From positions 1,240,001-1,304,000 of the forward strand of contig JAEILZ010000005.1 in NCBI GenBank assembly GCA_018873225.1: a stretch of DNA of 64,000 bases, read 5' to 3'. The translations under genes were made by a program, and so were the position numbers. Every line of letters begins with the position of its first letter. The first letter of the stretch is position 1. The notes beneath the pieces were generated by a model. The model was given only the letters and a program-made list of their open reading frames with translations. It was not told the origin of the DNA and made no database searches. Positions 1 to 11,266 of the stretch are shown here, piece after piece. Source of the DNA: [Phialemoniopsis] sp. UDSM-2020 (taxonomy: Eukaryota > Ascomycota > Sordariomycetes > Thyridiales > Thyridiaceae).

Positions 1-316
1 CTGGCTCCGAGTCCATCAGAGGTGTCCATCCGGATCCATCAATGCCGTCTCCTGGATCGAGCGGCGCCTGCCCTCCGTCATTGGCCGCTTGGCCATCCTC
101 AGCTGCTACATCTCGACCCTGAACCTGGGCTATCTGTCGTGTTGTCTTCGCTCTGAGATTCCTCGGTCCTCGTGTCTGGGGATGCTTATGGAAAGTGCAC
201 GGGATGCGGACGGCGACACAGGCCGCGCAGGGTGGCACGCCGGCACACCTGATCTTCCGGACCTTGCACCCGTCGCAAGCTCGTTTACCAATCTTGCGCC
301 CTGTAGATGCCATCAT
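1..316 (-). CDS. Zn2Cys6 transcription factor, N-terminal part (runs off left edge)
   Basis: Reading the minus strand from the ATG pair at 316 gives about 105 residues open to the window edge. Residues about 14-40 form a complete binuclear zinc cluster with spacing C-x2-C-x6-C-x5-C-x2-C-x6-C (core RACDGCKVRKIRC, then PPCAACVAVRIPC), followed by a basic and polar linker. This is the DNA-binding domain of fungal GAL4-type regulators, which act in the nucleus and usually bind CGG triplets. The zinc cluster sits at the extreme N-terminus, as in many sugar and nutrient regulators. The rest of the protein lies outside the window, so its target pathway is unknown. Its nearest neighbours, a Dal5-type transporter and a TauD-like oxygenase, are plausible targets by position only. 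Confidence 0.88.
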   Translation of the reverse strand, partial: MMASTGRKIGKRACDGCKVRKIRCAGVPPCAACVAVRIPCTFHKHPQTRGPRNLRAKTTRQIAQVQGRDVAAEDGQAANDGGQAPLDPGDGIDGSGWTPLMDSEP

Positions 317-906
317 GAGGAGATGTATACAAAGAGGCAGAGCTCATGGGCTATTTTGGCGATGGGAATGCCATGGGTGAATTGAACTTCCTTGGGTGAG
401 ATGAAAAGTCGTGGAGCAGTTTGATACAGTCAAGGATGGGAAGCAGCCATGTTTTTGAATGCGGGGAAAGAATTGGGGATTTACTGGGCTTTTAAGGGGG
501 CGATTATGGGCGGAGTCACCTGAAAACCCTAGTGTCGGGGCTAGTCAAGCTCGCAAACGGCGCTATTTTGCACTCCATCCAACCATCAATGATCCATCAA
601 CTCTCAATATTGGCCGTGGACTGCTTGGTGTCTCCCTCGCACACGAGTTGGCGTTGGACATGGCAGCTTCAGGCTCATAATCACGTATTGGGGAAAGGAT
701 TAGAGTTGATGGATGAGCTTCTCACTGAAAGCTTTAAGAGCTACCTATACGAGGTACTTCAACGCCTGATTGATTAACACGGCTTGCTTGTTTGCCAAGG
801 GCAGGGTAGAACAGGAGTCCTGCCCCGATACTAGACTGTAACTACGCGTTCTCCTTTTTCTGGCAAGCCGTACAAGAGATTGGGGTTCCTAGGGATCACG
901 ATCAAT
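317..906. other. Intergenic, upstream of the Zn2Cys6 gene
   Basis: About 590 bp between the regulator start and the transporter stop. It must hold the regulator promoter. I see no ORF with coding character, no clear TATA box and no repeat. Confidence 0.5.
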
Positions 907-2910
907 CTAATAGGAAAACCTAAAGTCGAATCGCCTGTTGCCATCCTCCTCCCGAGCCTCCTTGTCATCCTGGTAAGCAGCCCGTTCCTCCGAAGTCATG
1001 GCGCTCCACGCCTTATCCTTTTTCTTGTTCAGGTGCACCAGGACCTGGCGCTGAACCACAAAAGTGATGAGGCTGAGACCGCAGATCGACACCAGCACCG
1101 CGTTGCCTCGCTTGTAGTAGGGCGCGTCGTAGGCGCGGTAGATTTGGGAACCGATGAGCGAGCCGATTTGTACGATGACGTTGTACGTCGCGGCCGTGAT
1201 CGCTCGCTTCTTGACGTCGAAAGTGTTTTCAGAGATCCAAGAAGACACAATGGGATGGAAATACGGATCTGGATCATTTGTCAGGTTCTTTCTCCGTCGA
1301 CGTCTAAAACGAATGGGCACTTACAGCCAGAGATCATGGTCACAAGAGTGAACCGAGACCAATCTCGTCCGCCATCAGGCAGAGTCAACATGGCAATCAA
1401 TAGAGGCATGATCCAGGCCTCACCAAAGATGCAATGGAAAGCTCGCTCATTGAAATAGTTGCTGCTGTACGCCAGCGCCAGCATGGTGATGATCTGGAGG
1501 ACGGCGGACGGCACAGTGAGCATGTTGGAATCGAACGTTGAGAAGCCGATGCGCTTGAGCGTGAGGGTCAGGTAAGCCTGCACGGGCGTAGCTGGGATGT
1601 AGGCCACGAGGCCGATGAAGTAGAGACCCCACATCGACTTGTCCATCCAGGCCTTCTTGATATCTGGCCAGGTAGCCGGCTCTTTGAGCGCCGTAATTCC
1701 CTTGGCAGGATCGTCGCGGAGAATGCGCTAGAGACCTGTATGAGCACTGTGTGCTGAGCGTTATAGGAGTCGTTGACAAGACTTACGTTGGTCATGATGA
1801 ACTCTTCGCGCTCAGTGTACCACGGCTTCCGCCACAGAACGGTCTTGGTCGAGGTCGGCGATGTGGGGAGATAGATGAAAGACTGAAGGTGCCAAGTTAG
1901 CGGAGGCCTCAGATCGAGAAAGAATGAAACACTTACAACGAAGGCAATCAAGCAGGTAAGCGCGCCTTCAAGCACAAACAGCCAGAACCAGCCAGTGTGG
2001 CCGTGGATCCCACGCATCTTGAGGATTCCAGCTGCCAGCAGTGCGGAAATAACCCGAGCAACGTTGAGAGTCGACCAGAATGCGGCCAGACGGACAGATA
2101 GCTCCTTGGAAGTATAGAAATAGGTTGCAAAGAGGATAGTTCCTATGATCCAAAGTCAGCTGGGTGCAAAGACAAGTTGATTGGCAGAACAATTTTGACT
2201 TACCAGGAATAAAGCCACCCTCAAACATGCCGATCAAAGCACGCGTAACGTAGAAGCCTGCCCGATTCACCATGAAAGCTTGCATCAGAGCTACAGAAGA
2301 GTTATTAGTGTACTGTATGTTGTTAGGTTGTTGCAGGAGATACCTACAGACAAGGCCCCAGCACATCATGAGCGTTGGGAGAACGGTCCTGAAGCCATAT
2401 CGTTTCGTAATCATTTGGACCGGAAATTCAGCGATCAGGAAGAACAGAAGTTGGATAGTCGTTCCCTGTAACGAGGATAATAGCGTCAACGCATGATCTT
2501 TGCCTTGGGTCAATATCTGGACTCACGTTGTTATAATCGTCACTAGTGAGATGGAGATCTTGTAGTAGATTGTCGGCAAGGGCATTTGACAAATTTCCAC
2601 GGTCGAGTTGGAGACCAAAAAACTGTAGTCTCTGTTAGAAACCGAATTGCAACTACTGCAGTAGGGAGGTACTCACCATCACACAAAGCCAGGTCAAAAG
2701 GTAGAGGTCAGTCTTGCGCACCACTTTTTTCTCTTCGGCAGGGTCCCAACTAAAAGTCGGATCCCATCGGTGTCTGCCTTCGTAGGTCTCGTGAGGAGGG
2801 AGCGCCTCGGCGAGATTCTCACGGCCGACTGGAACAACAGAGAGTCGACATACGGATATGTCGTCTCGGTTGGCGGTACCCACCGCTTTGGCCTCAATAT
2901 CAGTAGCCAT
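907..2910 (-). CDS. Dal5-family MFS transporter (anion:cation symporter type)
   Basis: Eight exons: 2910-2677, 2622-2527, 2465-2348, 2290-2204, 2142-1937, 1882-1787, 1727-1325, 1268-907. They total 533 residues, normal for this family. The start is the Met opening [10 protein letters not shown], followed by a hydrophilic cytoplasmic N-terminus ending in [16 protein letters not shown], the usual entry to helix 1. Family signs are the LDRGNLSNA loop after helix 1, the GLVSLMQAF and [11 protein letters not shown] segments, and the REEFIMTN loop before the second half. The C-terminal tail is long and charged. Dal5-type carriers move organic anions such as allantoate, ureidosuccinate, nicotinate and sulfonates across the plasma membrane. 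It is divergent from a TauD-like dioxygenase gene, which makes a sulfonate or related organic acid a reasonable guess. The substrate cannot be read from the sequence. Confidence 0.9.
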
Positions 2911-3737
2911 TTCGTCTGAAAGAAGTAAATATGGGGCAGTGTTCTTAAATTGGAAAGAACCGAAACCCGTAGGATGATATGAGTGGAAGATCTGTTGAAG
3001 ATGCAGTGTTGCCAGCGGGAGAGGCCGAAGATATATGGCCCCCTTTAGACGCGATTGCGCCTTCGCGACGTCCGATGACACCAATCGCAAATCACTTACT
3101 CCCTGTTGGTCCCGAGTCTAATTTTTAAACCCCGGACAGCACCCGATGTCTGGGGCGGAAACCTGGGGTTGAACGCTCGGCATGGTTGAGCATCAAATGC
3201 TATGCTGAAGCCGTATAGTTCTGGGATGCGGGCAGGGAGAGAGTGGGTCACGCGCCGAGGCTCCAACTCCGAGATTTTCTCCGTGGTGGTGGGCACTAAT
3301 TGCGCCATCGACTATGACCGGCTCTTGGCCCAATTCGTGGGGTCGCCGAGAGTTGGCGCGGGCTTTCGTAGCATGACTACCTAGTTACGTAGGACGACCC
3401 AGTCGGGAGCCTGGGAATTTTGGGGAACGCTGAAGCATGCGGAGTTACTTTGGACGTGTTGCTTTGCCCACACAAACTAGCCCGCCTGACAGTCTCGACT
3501 CTCCACCTCCACGCCATCGCCTCCGGGGCTGTATCGGCCATCATTTCTGACCTGACCTGACTTCAAGACAGGAGATGCTCTATATAAGCGCAAGTTGATG
3601 GACATGCGACACTTGATCACGGAGTTGTGATACGTGACACACCTTGTCAAGTCTATTACTCTATCAATGACCCTCTCTGTGGCCTTGACGACTATCATCA
3701 TTCTTAAACTTCTCTACTGAATTAATCACTCTCCAAC
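2911..3737. promoter_or_regulatory. Shared divergent promoter of transporter and dioxygenase
   Basis: This 827-bp intergenic region separates two divergent start codons. It contains a TATA box at 3581-3588 for the rightward gene and several CGG/CCG triplets that could serve Zn2Cys6 regulators. I see no ORF with coding character. Confidence 0.55.
3581..3588 (+). promoter_or_regulatory. TATA box (TATATAAG)
   Basis: TATATAAG lies about 150 bp upstream of the dioxygenase ATG at 3738, a usual distance for a fungal gene with a leader of about 100 nt. Confidence 0.5.
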
Positions 3738-5030
3738 ATGCCGTCTGCCGTATCACCTAGTGATGACAAGACCGGCATCATTGGCGGCAATTCTGCCTCC
3801 CGGCCGCGCCTTCTCAAACCTCTGGTGTACTCCGGGACACTAGACCACTTCAAACATGCCGATGTCACCCCTGTGATCGGAAGAGAGTACGAGGGCCTGC
3901 AGGTAACGGAGTTGCTCAAGGCCGACGACCAGATGATGAGGGATCTGGCTGCTACGAGTAGGTTGCCGACTCACGCCTCTAACGGTTCAATCGTTTACTA
4001 ACCCGTGATAGTCTCTCAACGTGGTGTCGTCTTTCTGCGAGACCAGGTGCTCACTCCCGAGCAAATGAAGCAGTTTTGCCTGCGCCTGACGGAGCTCGCT
4101 GGCTGTGTAAGTCATGCCGATAACGACACTATATGTATTGATGGTCTCTAACTTCATCTAGCCTGAGTCTTCTGGACTGCACGTCCATCCTCTCACCGAG
4201 GAGGGCAGTGAACTGGGCGACCAGGTCAGCGTCATCAGCAGCGAGAAGCAGAAGAAGGGCGGCGGCCTGACCCACCAGCTTAGCGACGTCAGCCGCTTTG
4301 CCAGCGCCGGCTGGCATACAGATATCTCCTTTGAACAGGTGCCGTCCGACTATGCCATGCTCAAGATCCACACACTGCCTGCGACTGGTGGCGATACAGT
4401 AAGTAGCCCTGTTGGTGCTCTTCATGCCATTTTGTGGCGCTGACAGTAAACACAAAGCTTTGGGCATCGGGATACGAAATCTACGACAGGCTGTCACCAA
4501 GCATGCGCGTCTTTCTCGAGGGACTGACCGCAACACACGACGCGACATTCTTCCACGATGAGGCAAGACGGTTGGGTAACCCTATCCGTCAAGGCATCCG
4601 TGGTTCGCCCCTGAACAAGGGCGACGCTCTCCAGGCGGTACACCCCGTCATCCGCACCAACCGTGAGTTGCATGCTCATTCCTGTACATACCTGCCTGGA
4701 CTTTCACTGACTTGAGATCTTGCAGCTGTGACTGGATGGAAGTCTGTTTACGTCAACAAGGGCTTTACCAAGCGGATCAACGGTGTGACCAAAGATGAGT
4801 CGGATTTGCTGCTCGGGTATCTCTTCAACCTGGTGACCCAGAACCACGATGCGCAGGTGCGCTTCAAGTGGAGGAAGAATGACCTGGCTATCTGGGACAA
4901 CCGCAGCATGTGGCACTGCGCGACCTACGATTACGTTGAAGCGAGAGCTGGAGACCGTGTCTGCTCCCTTGGCGAGGCACCGTACCTGGACCCAACGAGC
5001 AAGAGCCGGAGGGAGGCGTTGGGTCTGTAA
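3738..5030 (+). CDS. TauD/TfdA-family 2-oxoglutarate-dependent dioxygenase
   Basis: Five exons: 3738-3957, 4012-4106, 4162-4398, 4458-4662, 4726-5030; 353 residues. The facial-triad iron ligands are visible as HTD (in WHTDISFE) and a distal His in the C-terminal block WDNRSMWHCATYDY. An Arg about 11 residues further on fits the 2-oxoglutarate carboxylate anchor. The N-terminal block VVFLRDQVLTPEQM is typical of the family. TauD-type enzymes hydroxylate the carbon next to a sulfonate or similar group using O2 and 2-oxoglutarate; fungal members include sulfonate, sulfate-ester and herbicide-type dioxygenases. The protein is probably cytosolic. It is divergent from a Dal5-type transporter, suggesting joint uptake and oxidation of one substrate. 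Donors are GTAGGT, GTAAGT and GTGAGT, and the first intron has an ideal CTAAC branch site. Confidence 0.92.
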
Positions 5031-5139
5031 TTGAACTGATAGCAAGTCACGACGGGCTCGCAGATACCGAGTCGTTTCTTTTAGAGTATCATTAATATCG
5101 AGTTAGCCTATGATTTATATGGTTGTCCTGGTCGCTGTC

Positions 5140-7160
5140 TCAGCTACCAAAGATCTGGATACTGTTCTCATTGAGATAGGCTAGCGCCTCTGCGCGCCAG
5201 ATGTCCTTCTCAACCGTCGCAAGAGTTTCTTCCTTCTGGTCAAACCTAAAGTTCACTCCATACCCATCGACCGCGTCGGAAGCATTAGCAGCGTAGACCG
5301 GCCACTCCGGGATGACATGGCCATTGTAGCCACTACACAGGCCGTGGTTGTTGGGGTTCATGTCATTGACGAAGGATATCCACATACGGCCTGGCTTCGA
5401 GTTAGCAAGCGGGTAGCCAAGAAGCAGTGTCTGCTTGTGTACTGGGAGGGAGACACGACTTACTCATTAACCTCGCAAGAGCAAAGAACGACTTGTCCTG
5501 GCCAGCAAATTGGCTCCCCGCCGGGTACCAAGGCGCAACATAGCCGTTACCATCCTCGTTGTCAAACACAAGCTGGATCTCGGAGAAGTGCGTGGCACCC
5601 ACAAAGTCTGGCAAGCCACCGATAGGCCAGGACGCAAAATTGTACGAGTACGCCGGCACTCCGTGCTTGCTCCACATCTGTGCTCCGAGCCTTCTCCCAC
5701 GGTGGATCGTCATGTCGCCGGCCAGGCTGGCCACACGAGCGTACTGTGCTCCAAAGGTATCGTTCAGGCGTCCGTGGTGAGAGTGAGGCGTGCCGATCGC
5801 AGGGATGTCGGGATACAGAACCGAGAGCGCTGCCAGTGCTGAGTCAATCGCGGACGCATTCCGTATGTAGCCGCGAGCCGTGCTGAGGAAAGTCGTCGTG
5901 TTGGGATAAGAGGCCTTGGGAAGCCCGCCGATGAAGGAGGCGCCACCAGCAAAGCCGGTGCCCTCATCGATGTTGGCACCTAACAGGAGTGGCACCTTCA
6001 CAAACTGACCGTCTTTGAGCTGGGCCGAGTTGTATGTAGGCAAGAAGTCACCGTCAAAGACTGGCGCATAGCGGCCGACGGTGTTGTTTACAGCAGCCGT
6101 GTAGTTCTCGCTGGAAACGCTCCGCAAGCAGATCAATGCGTCTTTCGCCCCCGTGCAACCTGTAATATTGACAATGCTGTTCCACGTCGCGAGGCTCTGA
6201 TCCGGCGGAGGCGGTTGCGTCCCGAAACCGCTGTCAGCGATGGCTGCGCGGAAGAGACCGTCGTCGCGGCCGCCAAAAGCCAGGAGGTGGGCATTGACGC
6301 TCATGGCGCCGGCGGACTGGCCCCAAATGGTGACCTTGGATGGGTCTCCTCCGAATGCATTGATATTTTCCTGCAGCATCGCAATGAGCATGTTATGGAT
6401 TTTCTCAAGGCTTGACCTGGCGTGTTATTACCTGCACCCAATGGAGAGCCAACCTCTGATCTCTGAACCCAAGGTTGGCGGCGCCAGCGTCTCTCAGCTC
6501 TTTGCTGTCGAGGAAACCAAAGCCATTCAGGCGGTAGTTGATACTCGCGGCAATAATTGGCTTGCCCATAGCGACCGAGTTCTTCACGATGAATGTCAGG
6601 TTGTACCGTGGGTCGGCGTTGAGACCCTGGACGAATCCTCCGCTGTTGATAGCTGTTAGTTGACTTATCATCACGGGCCTCAGGAGGAAGACCTTACCCA
6701 TAAATCCATACAAGAACTGGCAAGCTCTGGTTCTCATACCCGGACGGGCGGTAAACATTGATAGAGAGGCAATCCTCTGAGATAGGCCGGTCTATCTCCG
6801 AAAGCTAGTCCCATTGTTAACATGATGCTAGTAGCACGATTGAGAGACTGTACTTACAGCGAAGCCTATACATCCTGGGCCAAGCTTGGTTGCCTCTTGG
6901 ATCTCAGAGAACGACGAGTTCAATGGAGCAGGTAATGCAAGCCGGAGGTCTCCAATAGGGGGCTGTGCAAATGGCATACCCAAGAAGTAGTCGACATTGT
7001 AATGGTCGTTGTGCAGCCCAGCATAGGTTCCATTCTTCAATGTAACGGTTGGCACTTTGGATTCCTGACTGTTGTCGCGAGGCCAGACTCTTTCGGCGCC
7101 CACCAATGACGTGGCTGCCAAGAGTGCAACGAGTTGAGACAGGAGACGTAAATGCGCCAT
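5140..7160 (-). CDS. Secreted type-B carboxylesterase/lipase (alpha/beta hydrolase)
   Basis: Five exons: 7160-6858, 6804-6698, 6642-6432, 6370-5464, 5390-5140; 592 residues. The first 22 residues form a signal peptide (MAHLRLLSQLVALLAATSLVGA). The oxyanion-hole region YGGGFVQG, the nucleophile elbow GQSAGAMS, a Glu in ANIDEGTGF and a His in ATHFSEIQ give the full Ser-Glu-His triad in family order. LGMPFAQPP near residue 60 and SEDCLSINVYRP near 110 are classic for type-B carboxylesterases. Many N-glycosylation sequons support secretion. Such enzymes cleave esters of lipids, phenolics or xenobiotics outside the cell. It is divergent from a second carboxylesterase and convergent with the dioxygenase gene about 110 bp away. 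The last exon joins at AGC (GTAAGT to CCAG), giving LMSRMWISF. Confidence 0.92.
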
Positions 7161-7675
7161 TGTACAGCTACTGGGATAATGCTGCTACCGGGTATGACGG
7201 GGGCGAGCTTGCTGAATGGTCACTGCCAAAGTACTTATTGCAATGTTTCCGGTGTTGACTTCCTCCGGCTTGAGGCTGCAATACCTCTTGGATAAACACT
7301 TAACCATGGCCTTTCCCCAATTGCCTTTAGAGCTGCAAGGTGCGGGGGGGCCAATGCCGGGGTAAACATGGGGTTGCTGATTTAAACTCCACATTTGCCC
7401 AGTTTTGGACGATCTGCATCACCACATTGATATGCCAAGTGGGGTTCCATGGCAGAGCCCTGTTCACATCTCTGATAAACATAGATCCCCCGATTCGGCA
7501 GTCGAATGCGGTTTCTTGGTAGCTGTAGTGCTCGGTCTTAAGCCGCCGAAGCCAACGTCATGTCTGAAGCGAAGATAAATAGAAGTTGGGTAGCTTGCTT
7601 GCGAGGATGTCTCCGCCAAGAAGATCCATGTACTCATCACGGTGACAATCCGCTTTGGATTAATACATAGCCAAC
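7161..7675. promoter_or_regulatory. Shared divergent promoter of the two carboxylesterases
   Basis: About 515 bp between two divergent start codons. No convincing coding ORF and no unambiguous TATA box is visible. It must carry both promoters. Confidence 0.5.
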
Positions 7676-9605
7676 ATGATTCGTACGACGACAATCATCG
7701 CGGGTCTGATCAGCGGTGCTGCTGCTTTGGTGACCCGTGCAGGAGGTCCAGGCCAGTCCTGTGGCAATGGTCTTACAGTGACCACTACGAGTGGAGAGCT
7801 CCATGGATTCATCAACTCAACCGCACCGTGGACCCGTCAATTCCTGGGTGTACCTTACGCTGAGCCTCCTGTAGGATCCTTGAGATTCATGCCTCCACGA
7901 CGCAAGCGTAGCTCTGCTGCCATTGAGACCCGAGCTTTTCAGCCATCGTGCAAACAGCAGACGAGCAACTCCACAACCATCTACACCGAGTATATGCGAG
8001 AGTTCCTCATCAATGGCGGTGACTCGGAAGACTGCCTCTACCTTAATGTATATGCGCCTCTCTACCCCGTTGAGGAGAAACTACCGGTCTTTCTCTACAT
8101 TCCTGGAGGCGGTTTCACCGGTGGCGGTGCCGACTCGCTTTACAAAATCCCTGATAAGTGGATCAATAAGACTCAATCGCACATTGTTGTCACTATGAAG
8201 TAAGATCTCTGCATAGTTTCTTATTGAGCTCTTCAGCTGACAGCGTTCATCAGCTACCGTCTCAACATCTTTGGATACCCATCAGCAAGAGGATCATCCT
8301 TGAACGTCGGTCTCATGGATCAGAGATTAGTGTAAGGTCGCTGAACTTTTGGATGTTTCAACCAATCTCTGACTGGTGACAACTTAGGGTTGAGTGGGCG
8401 TATGACAATATCGCTCAATTCGGGTAAGCCAACTCCCTCTGATAATCCTACTTTAGATCGCAAAATAGTACTAATTATGATCAAGTGGTGATCCTGAGCG
8501 CATGGTTCTTTGGGGTCAGTCTGCTGGTGCCATGTCGGCGGCCTACTATGCCTTCGGCTGGTACTACGACCCCATTGTCAAAGGTCTCATCGCCGACTCT
8601 GGTGCTGCCAGCAGTCTCGCTGCTCCTAACCCTCAATCATTCACTGCTATTGCGGGGAAGATAGGTTGCGGTGGTCTGGACGCGGCCGAAGAATTAGCTT
8701 GTATGCAAAAGGTGGATGCAAACGACCTTGCGAAGCTTGTGTCGACAATCTCTGGAGTCTCGTTCACTCCAAAGGCTGATAACATCACCATGTATGGTGA
8801 CATTCAGACAAGGGCTGCTCAGGGCTTGGTTGCCAAGATCGTAGGTGCCTTTCTCGAGCAAATTCCAGTTGATGCAAAGTATTCCTGAACTCTGTTTTTG
8901 CTAATCGCACATTGTAGCCAATGATAAATGGTAACAACGACAACGAAGGAGCGGGCTTCAGCCCTGCCAGCGGTCAGACTCAGGCGACCTGGGAAGTAGG
9001 CTTGAATGCTATCTCATGCCCAGTCTCCAGAGAAGTTGCGTAAGTTGTTGAATGTTCCTCCACTCTGCCAAAACCTCTGTTAATAACTCAATTGATCCAG
9101 ACTGAGGACGCAAAATGACTTGACAACCTACCGCTATTACTATGCCGGCAACTTTACCAATATTTCTCCGAAGCCTTGGATTGGAGCTTCTCACAGTGGT
9201 AAATACACATGCATCATCCTCTCTTGGTGTGTGACACCATTGAAGCTGACTAGACTCTAGCCGAACTACCACTCCTCTTCGGAACGCATTACGAATACCG
9301 AGGAAATTCAACAGACTTCGAGTGGGAAGTCAGCGAGGTTATGCAGGGTAAGTGCTTGTTTTGTTGGCTCTCGATAACCTTGCTAACCGCAAGAACTAGG
9401 CCTCTGGCTGTCATTTGCAGCCAATACCTCACAAGACCCCAGCTACGGATCACTCACCTGGCCCAAGTATTCCACCTCAAGCAACACCATGATATATTTC
9501 GCGGCAGATGATAAGGCAACCCAGTCTGTCAATGGAAGTTTGGCGGATGATCTATGTCCAAAGTCTACCTGCCCAACATGTTCTTTCTTTTCCAGCGCCA
9601 ATTAG
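7676..9605 (+). CDS. Second secreted type-B carboxylesterase
   Basis: Eight exons: 7676-8199, 8254-8331, 8388-8423, 8486-8840, 8918-9039, 9101-9198, 9261-9347, 9400-9605; 501 residues. It has an N-terminal signal peptide (cleavage near Ala-Ala-Leu-Val-Thr), then LGVPYAEPPVGSLRF, SEDCLYLNVYAP, the oxyanion-hole segment PGGGFTGGG and the nucleophile elbow GQSAGAMS. A Glu in NNDNEGAGF and a His in GASHSAELP complete the triad. Two Cys pairs near the C-terminus (CPKSTCPTC) may form a disulfide cap. It is shorter than its neighbour and has a different exon layout (a 36-nt exon 3), so the two are related but not recent copies. Extracellular ester hydrolysis is expected; the substrate is unknown. 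Confidence 0.9.
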
Positions 9606-9736
9606 CTCCAGAAGCTTCTAGCTTGAAAACACACGATGACTGTCTGGAAATGTAACAACAGACACTGAAGACAAGACCTCCATCCCTTCATGGTCGTGAG
9701 AATAAGCAAGTAAGCACAACGTTCGAGAGGAAATGA

Positions 9737-10567
9737 TCAACCACTGTATGGTGGAGGTGGATCTGAATCCCTCTTCCCTGCGAGAAAGTCTCCGAAGGGC
9801 ATCTTGCTGCCAGACTGTAATAGAAAATGATGTCAGTTCCTTGGCAAGCTTGTGGGGGTAGTTTTTCATAATATGCTTACGCTTCTATGCAACCATAAGT
9901 ACACCGAAATCACAACTCCTATCAAAGCGGCAATGCCAGACGCAATGCCTATGATTGTACCGACATTGGACCCAGAACTATCGCTGCCACCACTTGATAT
10001 TTGCGGACGTTGAATAACAGTGTCTTTCTCCGACGATGGCCCGTTGCAATTTCCTTCGAATGTAGGGTTGCAAACGCAAGTCTTTCGGAAGAAGCTGGCG
10101 AGTACTTGGCTTGCCCTGTCCCAAGTTTCGCCGCAGCCGTCTACAAGACAACTGCTCAAACCTCCGAACATCGACTCTAGCCTGCAAAAGCAGACCCGAC
10201 TAAGCTGAGCCTGGCAATATTGAGGGACGAGAGCGTTGCGTATGCAGGCTCGGCCGCATTGAGGAATGTCTTGAAGCGAGACCAGAGGCACATCCGGACA
10301 CTGCTTGTCGAACCAGTCTTCCATGGCGTACCAGTTGCTACCCGTACAATTCTTGTTCGCACATTGTATCGGACTAAGAGCGCCGCAGAAGCAAGAATCT
10401 TCGAAGTCTGGGCAGCCAACGGAGGAGGAGTGGAAGGGGAAACAATTCTGCCAGCCGCATTCCGGCATGGACTTTACGTCCACGACCTTTGATGCTACCG
10501 AAGCGGCGAACAATAATAGCAGTGCCGTCATACACGAGACACTGAATGAAAATAATTTCTCTTTCAT
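9737..10567 (-). CDS. CFEM-like double cysteine-module membrane protein with PPPPY tail
   Basis: Two exons: 10567-9881 and 9814-9737; 254 residues. A signal peptide (about residues 1-25) is followed by two eight-cysteine-like modules. The first runs from MPECGWQNC to the Trp-rich WYAMEDWFDKQC segment. The second begins IPQCGRACIRN and contains RVCFCRLES. Serine/glycine-rich sequence precedes one transmembrane helix (GTIIGIASGIAALIGVVISVYLWL). The small second exon adds a cytoplasmic tail ending DPPPPYSG, so without splicing the protein would end just after the helix. CFEM-type modules occur in fungal cell-surface proteins that bind heme or sense and adhere to hosts. It is divergent from a protein of the same layout at 11267. 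The CFEM label rests on cysteine pattern only. Confidence 0.78.
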
Positions 10568-11266
10568 CGTAGCGGAATGGCAAGAGGGGATATCGAAACC
10601 CTCCTCACGAGCTCAATTGTGCAGAGGAGGGATATTTCTACGACAGAGAATGGACTTTGTCGAGTAAGGCATAATCATCGTTCAGCTGCGCCAATAATAA
10701 ACCTAGACAGTCGCCACATGGAAGTACGGGCCCGAGGCTTTTCTGAAAGAAGTCTTGTCCAATCAATTTATTTGGGCGTTTCGCCGACAAGCTGGGGCTG
10801 GTTCGACACAGCCTCAGCCTGATCCTCAGTGTGCTTTGCTGGCTGTCTGGCCCTCTGTAAAATCGTTGGCGAGAGATGTCGTTAATTCGATTCGTATTCC
10901 AGGTTAAGTAGGTAAATTCCGGTCACAGTCTTGCGTTTGGGCTGCATGCACTTCTGTCGTACGAGGCTTGCAGGTGGCGGTTGGGCAGCAGCTAAGACAG
11001 TCAAGTAAGGCATACAGGGCGTACTTTGTGTTTGACAAGCGCGCTGCACCCTCCTATTTCCGGTCCCTAATCTCCAACCAGAGCGGGCGCAGGTCGCAGC
11101 CCGGTCAAGTCTGCCACGGCATGTAATGGGAGGCCTTTGGCATCTCGAGACGAGGACACAGAGACTGCGTTTAGAAACACCGCGAGTAATCGATCATAAT
11201 TTCGCCCTTCCCCCCGACTCTTTTCTGGCACAACATACTAGACGTCCAGCTCGAAAAGGTGTCGCA
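10568..11266. promoter_or_regulatory. Shared divergent promoter of the two CFEM-like genes
   Basis: About 700 bp between divergent starts. The reading frame of the right-hand gene stays open upstream to a Met at 11126, so translation could begin there. The ATG at 11267 is preferred because a secretory signal-like stretch follows it directly. Confidence 0.45.

Noticed and set aside
89..385. 98-codon plus-strand ORF at the left edge.
   Set aside because: It is the antisense shadow of the Zn2Cys6 gene, whose zinc cluster is unmistakable on the minus strand.
880..1458. 192-codon plus-strand ORF.
   Set aside because: Antisense shadow of the last two exons of the Dal5-type transporter.
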